A DNA stretch of 64,000 nucleotides from the NCBI GenBank assembly GCA_016490735.1, contig JAEMWC010000005.1, positions 142,001-206,000 of the forward strand, in the 5' to 3' direction. Source of the DNA: Pachyseris speciosa (Eukaryota; Cnidaria; Anthozoa; Scleractinia; Pachyseridae). Below are positions 19,960 to 31,640 of the stretch, piece after piece. A program made the position numbers and the translations under genes. The notes under the pieces are model-generated. The model was given only the letters and a program-made list of their open reading frames with translations, had not been told where the DNA came from and searched no databases. Position 1 is the stretch's first letter. Each line of letters opens with the position of its first letter.

Positions 19960-22440
19960 CAATTCTCTGTGGAGATTCAACAAAGTCACATTTGCAGGAG
20001 GGAATTTATGGTGTAATCGGATTGTAATGTGTTTCGCCTATTTTAGTGATTTTCAGCTTATTTTCATGATGGAGACTACCTGTATAAAGACAGTTCTGCA
20101 AGTGTGTCGGCTTACATTTTGGCTCATAGTCTTTGTCGTTTTCTGCTAAACAACAACGTGAAATGAATTTAAGTCCAAGGTTTTGTCAAAAACATGATCG
20201 CATGACTGTCGACTTTCTTTTGCTCAGTTTTTCAACGGCGTTCATGGCAATTTAGTTCTTCAAGTTCGCCACAGTCTAAAAGTTAAAATAATTGCAAAAA
20301 TGAGTTACAAAACCGAGTTGAAATGACGTTTCCGCTGTCGTTAACGTATTCGTTGCTTAATTGTGGTAACTAAAGCATGCCCAGCGACAGAGTACAGCGA
20401 ATCAGAGAAAAAACAAAGCTTCCCTTTCCTAACATAAATTTTAAACTATAATGTGTCATATTGAAATAAAAAGCGTTCTCTGGTTTAAAAGATTAAAATC
20501 ATAAGCTTTCGGCTATCAGTCTATAGCTTTTAACGAATGGAAAATGTAACGCGCGGACTGAAATATATACGAAGAGGGTGCGAACATTTGAGAATAAAAA
20601 TACAAAAAGATGTGTATAACAAAAGCTAGAAGTTAAAAATGTAAATGAGGTCTAATTACAATAAAATGGAGTATTGCCTAGGCGACAGTTTTAAGTTATT
20701 ATCCGCGTTGACGATGTTTACATTTTTATCCTCTAGCTTTTTTTATACTCTTCTTTCTGTAATTTATTCTCAAATTTAAGCACCTTCTTCGTCTATATTT
20801 CCGTCCGCGCATTACATTTTCCATTGATTAAAGGCTATAGAGTGATATCCGAAAGATTATGATTTTAATCTCTTTAACCAGAGAACGCTTTGTACTTCAG
20901 TACGTCTTATCCTGGTTACAGCTCTATTTTTAGTTATAATGTGTCAGTTATACCTTCTTCGTTGCAAAGGTGAGAACACGTGAGACAAAAATTACACATC
21001 CGTTGTTTTTCAAGGAAATTAGGTAATATTTTTCAAAAGGATATGAAAAGTGCAACGCTCAAAACGCTCCAAGAGTGAAGAGAAGAGTTTTTTTTCGCGG
21101 TGTAGCTAGGCTGTTACAGTTAGAATCAACTTTACGATCAGTGGTGGATTAAGGCTAGAAGTAGAGTTGGGTTTGTAAGCGCCAAAAAGGGAGTGAAACT
21201 TAGCTTCTTCATCGTATCTAGCTAACAAGTTATAGCACTTGGTATTTGCAGAAACTCCTTTCTCGGCTGTTTGTTTCCCGCATGTTGCTGTTTCGAATTC
21301 AACTGTAGTCTCATGAGGCCTTATGAAAATAGCTCTACTAACAAGCTCCCAGTGGAATCGTCTGGGTGCGTCTTAACAATAGTCTGCAACAGCTTTCATG
21401 TAGTCGATCATGTAAAGACATTTGCTGAATAAATCTTTCAATGAGAGAAAAATTAACATAAGTAACGGAAAAAAAGGAAAATCGACATGTCCGTTTGTCT
21501 TTAATAGAAGTTGCATTCAGACCTGATGCAGCCCTTGATTTCCTGGCTTAAAACCTTCCCGCGGCTGACAAGAGCTCGACTATTTTCAACTGGAAAGAAT
21601 TTGAAAATTGATTTGTCAAATTGTTATCAAGTGAACACAATACGAGAATAATGTGCTGCTCATCAGTAATTTCGTTTTAAAGTAAAAGTAAGGCTTGCAT
21701 ATACGCCGACATTAGGTCATATTGTAGAAATTCAATACAAAACATTGAGAAGGAAGAGTTTGAAAGCAGTTGAGGCCCACTAAACGGAGTGATTTTAAAA
21801 TATTTACACATACAGCAAGAAAGAAAACAATACGGACCACAGACCTGGTCAAATTCGCTTAGAACGCTCGAATAGACTGAGCTGCATTTTGTTTTCTATC
21901 ATCAATGACTTGACTGTTTCTCTCTGATTAAAATTGTCTTTCGATTACTGAATATGTCACACCTGCGAATCTGATCGAACTCGGGCTGCTTTTATTGCTT
22001 TAGCTAATTAATTATATTTTTTTATTTCAATCTGTGTTTTCTTCAAACGTTTTAATGTCAAAGTCCACCTTATTGATTATTTTCTTTTGCCTCTTTCCTA
22101 TTGGCTCGGATCACTGACGTCACTCGTTTCTCATTGGTTCCTATTCACGCTATTGTTTTTGGCCTATATAAGTGCAACCCCACCCGGATGGTTGGGCGGA
22201 ATCAGTAAACTGTAGTCCTATATGCTCCAGTGAGTAACCAGCTTATTTTGTTTTTCCTCCTTTATTCTTTTAATACACCCATCCGTTTCACCAGTGATAC
22301 TGTAATATTCATTACTACTGTCACTCATCCACTCATGTGCAGTAACGCTTACGCATTTACGCATGCCATGTTGATTTAGCGTGGTTACTGAGCGAGCACA
22401 CAGTTCCAGTCCCTGTAAGACGAAAATGTACTGCTAATTC
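19960..22440 (+). repeat. Repeat unit copy 1 (blocks a-b-c-d-e)
   Basis: Blocks by similarity to other places in the window: a 19960-20340 (also 26922-27311), b 20360-20940 (27853-28380), c 20940-21830 (28380-29105 and 40255-41130), d 21830-22180 with a promoter module (26552-26905, 41130-41490, part at 25480-25620) and e 22180-22440 (25615-25860). Inside b, 20570-20640 and 20700-20830 are inverted relative to each other. No protein is intact here; the block c ORF on the minus strand is frameshifted. Confidence 0.65.
22095..22231 (+). promoter_or_regulatory. CCAAT-CRE-TATA promoter module with leader exon, copy 1
   Basis: In order: inverted CCAAT (ATTGG, 22100-22104), a full CRE TGACGTCA (22115-22122), a second ATTGG (22133-22137) and TATATAAG (22165-22172). 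A start ~30 bases downstream would give a ~35-base leader ending CTCCA|GTGAGT, a consensus splice donor (GT at 22230). Near-identical copies lie at 25530 and 26795, and a weaker one at 41405. Confidence 0.6.
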
Positions 22441-23365
22441 GAACGGGGGATTTCAGTCTTTTCAAGTCAGTGCATTTCCTTAGTGTATGTTACTAACTTG
22501 TTAACTATCTTGGTGTTCTTATTGATAAAAATCTTTCCTGAAAGTACCATATCGAAGAAGCACCATTGGCACAAAAGTTAGTACAGAAATGTTGGGTTTA
22601 TTGTAAAACTGCGCCATTTTGTTCCTCGACAAATACTCTTGAATATCTACCAATCGCTAATTAATCCCTACTTAACTTATGGTCTCCAGAAAAAGGCATT
22701 TCGTATAATGTATTTTGCTGACAGACGTGATCATGCAATCCCTTTATTTCTTGATGCCAATATTTTACCAATAAATTTTCTTTATTACGAATCTGTTTCA
22801 CATTTAATGCCCAACATCAGTAATAACAATGCACCATTAAATATGTTACATTTATTTGAGAAAACATCCAGCATCCATTCATACAACACACACGATCGTC
22901 CACCTCCGGAAAGTATTACGTGAAAAATTCTAGATTAGAGATACAAAAACATGCCTTTTCTAGATTTGGTGTAAGACTGTGGAATGAGATACCTTGTCAT
23001 ATAACAGAAACATTTAAAAAGGTCCTCCGTCAATTGCTTTTTGATATTATGGGAAAAGAAGATAACTACATTGAAATAGCAGCGATTATTAAAAAAGTAG
23101 GATTACTTAAATAACTCTATTTATATATTTAACTCTGATTCACTTATTTATTTTCTCACTTTTCTTGCATAGTTAGAACTCTTTTTAGCATATCTTCCTG
23201 GTTTTCAGTTTAGTTTTAATCCATCTTTTTGTTACCTTTTTGTTATTTTGTCTTAGCTTTGGTCGTTTTGTCCCGCCCCAATTAGCGTTGTAGCTATTTG
23301 CGGGACAAACTATTGGTTTTGTTGTAAAGATCGTGGAATAAAGTTGTTGTTGCTGTTGTTGTTGT
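22440..23365 (+). mobile_element. LINE 3' fragment with (GTT)n tail
   Basis: Frames give NYLGVLIDKN-like sequence (about 22500), NIYQSLINPYLTYGL, RIMYFADRRDHAIPLF and, after a stop, HAFSRFGVRLWNEIPCHITE. This is the region after the reverse transcriptase in a CR1-like LINE. A ~240-base 3' UTR ends AATAAAGTTGTTGTTGCTGTTG, a trinucleotide LINE tail. Multiple stops; inactive. Confidence 0.72.
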
Positions 23366-23413
23366 CCGTAACTTGCAGTACGGACATTGAACTCGGTTAG
23401 TAATAAGTATTTA

Positions 23414-23767
23414 CACTTTATTTTAGCCGGCTGTTCACCCTAATCAAACTCGCCTCCATGTTGGTGTTACTAATCAAAGTGTTTCTGGCGATAAGATTTC
23501 ACCTGAGGTATTTCACCTGGAAGACGAATAAGAGAGCCGCCTTCATAGTCCTCGTACAATGGTTCGTCTGTGTTGTCTTGGACTTGTTGTCAGTTTTGCC
23601 TTTCCTTGATGCTGACCTTCATAACGGTGATGTCTTCAAGTATCGCCAGCTGTTTTTCCGCTAAGGAAAAAAAATCATTTTTGGGTTTATTTACGATATT
23701 GTTTGTCATAGCTGCCGTAGTATTTGGTATCCTGGTAGATTACTCAGCGCGAAGACAGACATTGAAG
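23414..23767 (+). pseudogene. GPCR fragment B (helices 3-5)
   Basis: The frame ASMLVLLIKVFLAIRFHLRYF then FIVLVQWFVCVVLDLLSVLP and FLDADLHNGDVFKYRQLFF matches helices 3-5 of the intact receptor. A frameshift follows at the AAAAAAA run near 23665. It ends at donor AAG|GTGACT, the same exon 1 border as its paralogs. Helices 1-2 are lost at the LINE junction and no second exon follows; a minisatellite begins ~135 bases later. Confidence 0.78.
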
Positions 23768-23899
23768 GTGACTAAAGCTATAAGAATTGTTAAAATAGTC
23801 CGGTTTACCTTAGTTCTGAGGAACTATGCATTAAAGGAGCTCGGTAACGATAGTTTGGGTCATTCAGTTAGAGACATAAAAAATGCTTTTAAATGATGA

Positions 23900-25479
23900 G
23901 ATGATGATGGTTTGGGGTCATAGAAAACCGGTTAGGGGTCATAGAAAACCGGTTTGGGTTCATTTAAAACTGGTTTTGGGTGAGGGAAAATGGTTGGGGG
24001 TCAGGGAAAACCGGTTGGGCACGCGTAAAACCGGTTTGGGGTCAAGGAAAACCGGTTTGGGGTAAGGGAAAACTGGTTTGGTATCAGGGAAAACTGTTTT
24101 GGGATCAGAGAAAACTGGTTTGGGGTCATAGAAAACTGGTGTGGGGTCAGGGAAAACCGGTTTGGGTTCAGGTAAAACTGGTTTGGGGTCAGGAAAAACT
24201 GGCTTGGGGTCATAGAAAACTGGTTTGGGGTCTGGGAAAACCGGTTTGGGGTCAGGGAAAACCGGTTTGGGGTCAGGGAAAACAGGTTTGGGTTCAGGTA
24301 AAACGGGTTTGGGGTCGGGGAAAACCGGTTTGGGGTCAAGGAAAACTGGTTTGGGTTAAGGGAAAACAGGTTTGCGTTCAGGTAAAACCGGTTTGGGGTC
24401 AAGGAAAACTGGTTTGGGTTCAGGGAAAACCGGTTTGGGGTTGGGGAAAACTGGTTTGTGCTCAGAGTAACCTGGTTTGGGGTCAGGGAAAACTGGTTTG
24501 TGCTCAGAGTAACCTGGTTTGGGGTCAGGGAAAACTGGTTTGGGGTCAGGGAAAACAGGTTTGGGTTCAGGTAAAACCGGTTTGGGGTAAGAGAAAACCT
24601 GTTTGGGGTCAGGCAAAACTGGTTTGGGTTTAGGAAAAACCAGTTTGGGGTCGGGGAAAACTGGTTTTTGTTCAGGGTAAACTGGTTTGGGGTGAGGGAA
24701 AACTGGTTTGGGGTCAGGGAAAACCGGTTTGGGTTCAGGTAAACCTGGTTTGGGGTCTGGGAAAACTGGTTTGGGGTCATAGAAAACCGGTTTGGGGTCA
24801 GGGAAAACCGGTTTGGGGTCAGGGAAAACAGGTTTGGGTTCAGGTAAAACCGGTTTGGGGTGAGGGAAAACCGGTTTGAGGTTGGGTAAGACTGGTTTGT
24901 GCTCAGGGTTAACTGGTTTGGGGTGAGGGAAAACTCGTTTGGGGTCAGTTAAAACCGGTTTGGGTTCAGGTAAAACCGGTTTGGGGTGAGGGAAAACCGG
25001 TTTGGGGTTGGGTAAGACTGGTTTGTGCTCAGGGTAAACTGGTTTGGGGTGAGGGAAAACTCGTTTGGGGTCAGTGAAAACCGGTTTGGTGTCAAGTAAA
25101 ACCGGTTTGGGTTCAGGTAAAACAGGTTTGGGGTGAGGGAAAACTGGTTTGGGATCAGGTAAAACTGGTTTGGGGTCAGGGAAAACTGGTTTGGGATCAG
25201 AGAAAACTGGTTTGTGGTCATAGAAAACCGGTTTGGGGTCAGGGAAAACCGGTTTGGGTTCAGTTAAAACTGGTTTTGGGTGAGGGAAACTGGTTGGGGG
25301 TCAGGGAAAACCGGTTTGGGCACACGTAAAACCGGTTTGGGGTCAGGGAAAACCGGTTTGGGGTCAGGGAAAACTGGTTTGGGATCAGAGAAAACTGGTT
25401 TGGGGTCATAGAAAACCGGTGTGGGGTCAGAGAAAACCGGTTTGGGTTCAGGTAAAACTGGTTTGGGGTCAGGGAAAAC
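23900..25479. repeat. 21-bp minisatellite array 1
   Basis: About 75 tandem 21-base units of consensus AAAACCGGTTTGGGGTCAGGG, with variants GGGTTCAGGT, GGGGTGAGGG and TGCTCAGGGTA. Because 21 is a multiple of 3 and the unit lacks stops in several frames, long ORFs run on both strands (up to ~260 residues of N-P-N-x-F-S-L-T-P type). These are by-products. The array follows GPCR fragment B and stops abruptly at block d. Confidence 0.92.
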
Positions 25480-26275
25480 CAGTGTTAATGTCAAAGTTTA
25501 CCGCATTGATTATTTTCTTTTGCCTCTTTCCTATTGGCTCGGATCACTGACGTCACTCGTTTCTCATTGGTTCCTATTCACGCTATTGTTTTTGGCCTAT
25601 ATAAGTGCAACCCCACCCGGATGGTTGGGCGGAATCAGTAAACTGTAGTCCTATATGCTCCAGTGAGTAACCAGCTTATTTTGTTTTTCCTCCTTTATTC
25701 TTTTAATACACCCATCCGTTTCACCAGTGATACTGTAATATTCATTACTACTGTCACTCATCCACTCATGTGCAGTAACGCTTACGCATTTACGCATGCC
25801 ATGTTGATTTAGCGTGGTTACTGAGCGAGCACACAGTTCCACTCCCTGTAAGACGGGGGATTTCAGAAGTCAGGAAGATGGGGCAAGTATTTTCAAGTCA
25901 GTGCATTTCCTTAGTCTATGTTACTCTTGAAGAGATACAAAAACATGCCTTTTCTAGATTTGGTGTAAGACTGTGGAATGAGATACCTTGTCATATAACA
26001 GAAACATTGAAAAAGGTCCTCCGTCAATTGCTTTTTGATATTATGGGAAAAGAAGAAAACAACATGGAAATACTAGCGATTATTAAAAAAGTAGGATTAA
26101 TTAAATAGCTTTATTATATATTTAACTCTGATTCACTTATTTATTTTCTCACTTTTTTTGCAGAGTTAGAACTCTTTTTAGCATATCTTCCTGTTTTTCA
26201 GTTTAGTTTTAATCCATCTTTTTGTTACCTTTTTGTTATTTCTCTTAGCTTTGGCCGTTTTGTCCCGCCCCGATT
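25480..26275 (+). repeat. Partial repeat unit: promoter/leader plus LINE tail
   Basis: 25480-25860 repeats blocks d-e of copy 1 (22052-22435). 25925-26275 repeats the LINE tail at 22940-23280, including HAFSRFGVRLWNEIPCHITE and a frame open to 26108. The intervening ~500 bases of copy 1 are deleted. Confidence 0.7.
25530..25664 (+). promoter_or_regulatory. CCAAT-CRE-TATA promoter module, copy 2
   Basis: The same order as copy 1: ATTGG, TGACGTCA (25548-25555), ATTGG, TATATAAG (25598-25605), and leader ending CTCCA|GTGAGT (GT at 25663). It begins almost directly after the first minisatellite. Confidence 0.58.
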
Positions 26276-26794
26276 ATCCAGTATTTATAGCAAATATTTT
26301 ATCTCGTTTGGTGTAGCTTAGTTTGCGTCAAAAAAATGTGCACATTTTATTCAAATTTTCTTAAGAAGTTCCCGGCATAGGAATACTTTTCGCGGATAAA
26401 AGACGTGTTTTGTTATTTCCGATTTTTATGACCAGAAACAGCGGAAATCCGTTATTGGATATTTGCTCTTCTCTTGTTGCGATGAAAGCTTGATGTCAAA
26501 TCGTGTCTCTGTTACAGAAATAAATCTACCTTTCAGCACCCCAAAAATATACGGACCACAGACCTGGTCAAATTCGCTTAGAACGCTCGAATAGACTGAG
26601 CTGCATTTTGTTTTCTATCATCAATGACTTGACTGTTTCTCTCTGATTAAAATTGTCTTTCGATTACTGAATATGTCACACCTGCGAATCTGATCGAACT
26701 CGGGCTGCTTTTATTGCTTTAGCTAATTAATTATATTTTTTTATTTCAATCTGTGTTTTCTTCAAACGTTTTAATGTCAAAGTCCACCTTATTG

Positions 26795-26905
26795 ATTATT
26801 TTCTTTTGCCTCTTTCCTATTGGCTCGGATCACTGACGTCACTCGTTTCTCATTGGTTCCTATTCACGCTATTGTTTTTGGCCTATATAAGTGCAACCCC
26901 ACCCG
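26795..26905 (+). promoter_or_regulatory. CCAAT-CRE-TATA promoter module, copy 3
   Basis: ATTGG, TGACGTCA (26834-26841), ATTGG and TATATAAG (26884-26891) are all intact. The leader exon is missing: sequence changes after CAACCCCACCCG to block a. Confidence 0.52.
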
Positions 26906-27311
26906 TAAAAGAATTCCGCTTTGTGCAGATTCAACAAAGTCACATTTGCAGGAGGGAATTTATGGTGTAATCGGATTGTATTTTTTCGGTTAATTTAGTG
27001 ATTTTAAGTTTATTTTTTAATAATGGAGACTCCCTGTATAAAGACAGTTCTGCAAGTGTATCTTACATTTTGGCTCATAGTCTTTGTCGTTTTCTTCTAA
27101 ACAACAACATGAAATGAACTTAAGTTCAAGGTTTTGTTAAAAACATGATCGCATGACTGTCGACTTTCTTCTGCTCAGTTTTTCAACGGCGTTCATGGCA
27201 ATTTAGTTCTTCAAGTTCGCCACAGTCTAAAAGTTAAAATAATTGGAAAAATGAGTTACAAAACCGAGTTGAAATGACGTTTCCGATGTCGTTAACGTAT
27301 TCGTTGCTTAA

Positions 27312-27852
27312 GCTCTTTGTTGATGGCTCGATTGCAACTCTCCACAGGGGCACCCAACGAGCCAAATCAACCAAAAGCTGTAGAAAGGTATTTTTAAGTA
27401 CCTAATGGTGTTTGAAGTCTGTTTAAGGTGATTTTATCGTCAGCTAGAAGAATTTCATCTGTTCGGATTCCCTAGCTGAAATTTTAATTGTCCGAAAATA
27501 TTAGGGAACAAAATCTTCCTTTGAGAAAATGCTAGCTGAAATGAGCTTTCCACGAACCTTCTAGGGAACAATTTTCTTTCCGAAAATGCTAGCCGACGTT
27601 TTTGACTTCCAAAAACATCAATTACGACCTTTCCGAAAACCTCAGGGGCTATGATTACCCCATTGCGAATCTTTTAGGCCACGTTTTAGTTACGAAAATC
27701 TGAGTGCACTCTTTAATCGATGCCGTAAGCGCAAGGCGAACTACCCTCCACCGAACAGATATCTACCGAAACTTGCCGTTGGGTGCCCCTGTCTCCACTA
27801 AAGTTTAAACGTTAGTTGAGGGGAATAATCAGAAGCGTACTATAAGAGACTG
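27312..27852. mobile_element. Inserted MITE with ACAGGGGCACCCAACG ends
   Basis: Copy 1 of the host repeat reads straight through this point (about 20356), so the ~540 bases are an insertion. ACAGGGGCACCCAACG near the left (27343-27358) is inverted near the right (CGTTGGGTGCCCCTGT-like, 27776-27791). The outer ~30-60 bases are extra flank or part of the element. No protein is seen. Confidence 0.6.
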
Positions 27853-28604
27853 TATGGTAACTAAAGCATGCCCAGCGACAGAGTACAGCGAATCAGAGAA
27901 AAAACAAAGCTTCCCTTTCCTAACATAAATTTTAACTATAATGTGTCATATTGAAATAAAAAGCGTTCTCTGGTTTAAAAGATTAAACTCATAAGCTTCC
28001 GGCTATCAGTCTATAGCTTTTAACGAATGGAAAATGTAACGCGCGGACTGAAATATATACGAAGAGGGTGCGAAAATTTGAGAATAAAAATACAAAAAGA
28101 AGTGTATAAAAAAAGCTAGAAGATAAAAATGTAAATGAGGTCTAATTACAATAAAATGGAGTATTGCCTAGGCAACAGTTTTGAGTTATTATCCGCGTCG
28201 ACGATTTTTACATTTTTATCCTCTAGCTTTCTGTATTTTTACAGAAAACGTTACATTTTCCATTGGTTAAAGGCTATAGAATAACAGCCAAAAGATTATG
28301 ATTTTAATCTTTCTAACCAGAGAACGCTTTGTACTTCAGTATGTCTTATCCTGGTTACAGCTCTATTTTTACTTATAATGTGTCAGTTATACCTTAAACT
28401 ATAATGTGTCAGTTATACCTTCTTCGTTGCAAAGCTGAGAACACGTGAGACGGAAATTAGGTAATATTTTTCAAAAGGATATGAAAAGTGCAACGCTGAA
28501 AACGCTCCAAGGGTGAAGAGAAGAGTTTTTGTTCGCGGTGTAGCTAGGCTGTTACAGTTAGAATCAACTTTACGATCAGTGGTGGATTAAGGCTAGAAGT
28601 AGAG

Positions 28605-28835
28605 TTACCTAGGTTTGTAAGCGCCAAAAAGGGAGTGAAACTCAGCTTCTTCATCGTAACTAGCTAACAAGTTATAGCACTTGGTATTTGCAGAAACTCC
28701 TTTCTCGGCTGTTTGTTTCCCGCATATTGCTGTTTCGAATTGAACTGTAGTCTCATGAGGCCTTAAGCCTGAAAATAGCTCTACTAACAAGCTCCCAGTG
28801 GAATCATCTGGGTGCGTCTTAACAATAGTCTGCAA
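28605..28835 (-). CDS. Conserved short ORF in repeat block c
   Basis: A 76-codon ORF (VKTHPDDSTGSLLVELFSGL ... SYDEEAEFHSLFGAYK). A second copy at 40446-40733 (-) keeps the frame for 95 codons with mostly conservative changes; a third at about 21160-21420 is frameshifted by a 4-base deletion. This might be a real exon, since TTGCAG lies just before ACTATTGTTAAGACG, or chance survival in young repeats. I do not recognise it. Confidence 0.25.
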   Translation of the reverse strand: MQTIVKTHPDDSTGSLLVELFSGLRPHETTVQFETAICGKQTAEKGVSANTKCYNLLASYDEEAEFHSLFGAYKPR

Positions 28836-29118
28836 CAGCTTTCATGTAGTTGATCATGTAAAGACATTTGCTGAATAAATCTTTCAATGAGAAATAAATT
28901 AACATAAGTAACGAAAAAAAAAAGGAAAATCGACATGTAGAGTTCCGTTTGTCTTTAGTAGAAGTTGCATTCACACTTGATGCAGCTCTTGATTTCCTGG
29001 CTTTAAACCTTTCCGCGGCTGACAAAAGCTCGACTATTTTCAACTGGTGAGAATTTGAAAATTGATTTGTCAAATTGTTATCAAGTGAACACAATACGAG
29101 AATAAAGTGCTGCTCATC

Positions 29119-31097
29119 TCTGGTTTGGGATCAGAGAAAACCGGTTTGGGGTCAGGGAAAACCGGTTTGGTGTCCGGTAAAACCGGTTTGGGTTCAGGGA
29201 AAACCGGTTTGGTGTCAGGTAAAACCGGTTTGGGTTCAGGTAACACCGGTTTAGGGTGAGAGAAAACTGGTTTGGGATCAGAGAAAACCGGTTTGGGGTC
29301 AGGGAAAACCGGTTTGGTGTCAGGTAAAACCGGTTTGGGTTCACGTAAAACTGGTTTGGGGTGAGAGAAAACTGGTTTGGGATAAGAGAAAACCGGTTTG
29401 GGGTCAGGGAAAACAGGTTTCGTGTCAGGTAAAACCGGTTTGGTTTCAGGTAAAACTGGTTTGGGGTCAGAAAAAAACTGGTTTGGGTTCTGGTAAAACT
29501 GGTTTGGGGTCAGGTAAAACCGGTTTGGGTTAAGGTAAAACCGGTTTGGGGTCAGGGAAAACTTGTTTGGGGTCAGGGAAAACTGGTTAGGTGTCAGGTA
29601 AAACATGTTTGGCTTCAGGTAAACCCGGTTTGGGGTCAGGAAAACCAGTTTGGGTTGTGGTAAAACTGGTTTGGTGTCAAATAAAACCGGTTTGGATTCA
29701 GGTAAAACCGGTTTGGGGTGATTGAAAACTGGTTTGGGATCAGAGAAAACAAGTTTGGGGTCAGAAAAACCGGTTTGGGGGTCAGGTAAAACTGGTTTGG
29801 GTTCAGGGAAAACCGGTTTGGTTTCAGGGAAAACCGGTTTGGTGTAAGAGAAAACTTGTTTGGGGTCAGGGATAACTGGTTTGGGATCAGAGAAAACCGG
29901 TTTGGGGTCAGGGAAAACCGGTTTGGTGTCAGGTAAAACCGGTTTGGGTTCAGAGAAAACCGGTTTGGGTTCAGGGAAAACCGGTTTGGTGTCAGATTAA
30001 ACCGGTTTGGGTTCAAGTAAAACTTGTTTGGGATCAGGGAAAAGCGGTTTGGTGTCAGGTAAAAGCAGTTTGGGTTCAGGTAAAATTGGTTTGGGGTCAG
30101 GGAAAACTTGTTTGGGGTCAGAGAAAACCGGTTTGGGTTCAGGTAAAACTGGTTTGGGGTCAGGGAAAACTGCTTTGGGATCAGAGAAAACCGGTTTGGG
30201 GTCAGGGAAAACCGGTTTGGGGTGAGAGAAAACTGGTTTGGGATCAGAGATAACCGGTTTGGGTTCAGGTAAAACCGGTTTGGTGTCAGGTAAAACCGGT
30301 GTGGGTTGAGGTAAAACCGCTTTGGGTTGAGGTAAAACCGGTTTTGGGTGAGAGAAAACTGGTTTGGGAGCAGAGAAAACCGGTTTGGGTTCAGGGAAAA
30401 CCGGTTTGGCGTCAGGTAAAACCGGTTTGGGTTCAGGTAAAACTGGTTAGGGGTCAGGGAAAACTTGTTTGGGGTGAGGGAAAACCGGTTTGAGTTCAAG
30501 TAAAACTGGTAAGTGGTCAGGGAAAACTCCTTTGGGATCAGAGAAAACCGGTTTGGGGTCAGCAAAGACCGGTTTGGTGTCAGGTAAAACCCGTTTGGGT
30601 TCAGCGAAAACCGGTTTGGTGTCAGGTAAAACCGGTTTGGGTTCGGGGAAAGCCAGTTTGGTGTGAGGGAAAACCAGTTTGGGGTGAGAGAAAACTGGTT
30701 TAAGATCAGAGATAACCGGTTTGGTGTCAGGTAAAACCGGTTTGGGTTCAGGTAAAACCGGTTTTGGGTGAGAGAAAACTGGTTTCGGATCAGAGAAAAC
30801 CGGTTTGGGGTCAGGGAAAACAGGTTTGGTGTCAGGTAAAACCGGTTTGGGTTCAGCTAAAACTGGTTAGGGGTGAGGGAAAACTTGTTTGGGGTCAGGG
30901 AAAACCGGTTTGGTGTCAGGGAAAACCGGTTTGGGTTCAGGTAAAACCGGTTTGGGGTGAGGGAAAACCGGTTTGGGTTATGGTAAAACTGGGTTGGGGT
31001 CAGGTAAAACCGGTTTGTTTTCAGGTAAAACCGGTTTGGGGTGAGGGAAAACTGGTTTGGGATCAGAGAAAACCGGTTTGTGGTCAGGGAAAACCGG
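29119..31097. repeat. 21-bp minisatellite array 2
   Basis: About 94 units of the same 21-base family as array 1, with more GGTGTCAGGT and GGGATCAGAG variants. The centre AAACCGGTTT is a perfect 10-base palindrome in most units. ORFs to 309 residues on the minus strand are by-products. The array is cut at 31097 by the left arm of a large inverted repeat. Confidence 0.92.
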
Positions 31098-31640
31098 TAT
31101 AAAAATTTCGGAAAATTTGAAAAAAATTCTGTGGACTACCCTAGGTATTCTATTAATGAAAATATAAATTTTACTTTCATCGGATGAATATTTTTGTTCA
31201 TATGGATGGTGTCAAGTTCGGGTCCTGTATAACCTCTGCCAGATCGTTTTTTCGAGGTCCTAGACCGGGCTACGGTAAGAGCTCAATTTGAATCTAATTG
31301 AAAATCATTCAAACTACAAAGCTTCTTATCACATTTAAGAGATTTAAACACGCATTTTGAGTGGTCGTGCCCTGGAATTGATTGCGACTAGAATATTTTA
31401 CAGATTTTTAAATATTTACAAAATTTTGAGGATTTCGCGGAAGGAAAATTTTGTCGAAATTCGAAGGCCAAAAATCACACCCGGTACCTAATTTCAAACA
31501 ACAAAAACCATTCTACATTAAAAAGCAATCTCGAAGCTTTCAAAATATGTTTTTGAAACGTTGGGCAACATATGAAATGAATTTTTGGGAACGCGAAATT
31601 CACGGAGCACTTGAGTGAAATTTGACCCTTCTGACTTGAC

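Larger units (their letters stand above)
26552..29105 (+). repeat. Repeat unit copy 2, permuted order d-a-b-c
   Basis: Block d (26552-26905) is followed directly by a (26922-27311), b (27853-28380) and c (28380-29105), whereas in copy 1 d follows c. Block d on both sides of a-b-c is what an LTR or a tandem duplication would leave. Between a and b lies an inserted element (27312-27852). Confidence 0.6.

Noticed and set aside
24001..24780. Long ORFs (217-309 residues) rich in NPNxFSLTP or GQGKPVWV
   Set aside because: They are translations of a 21-bp minisatellite, open on both strands and in several frames because the unit is a multiple of three.
23900..31097. CRISPR-like array
   Set aside because: The repeats are contiguous with no unique spacers and the DNA is clearly animal.
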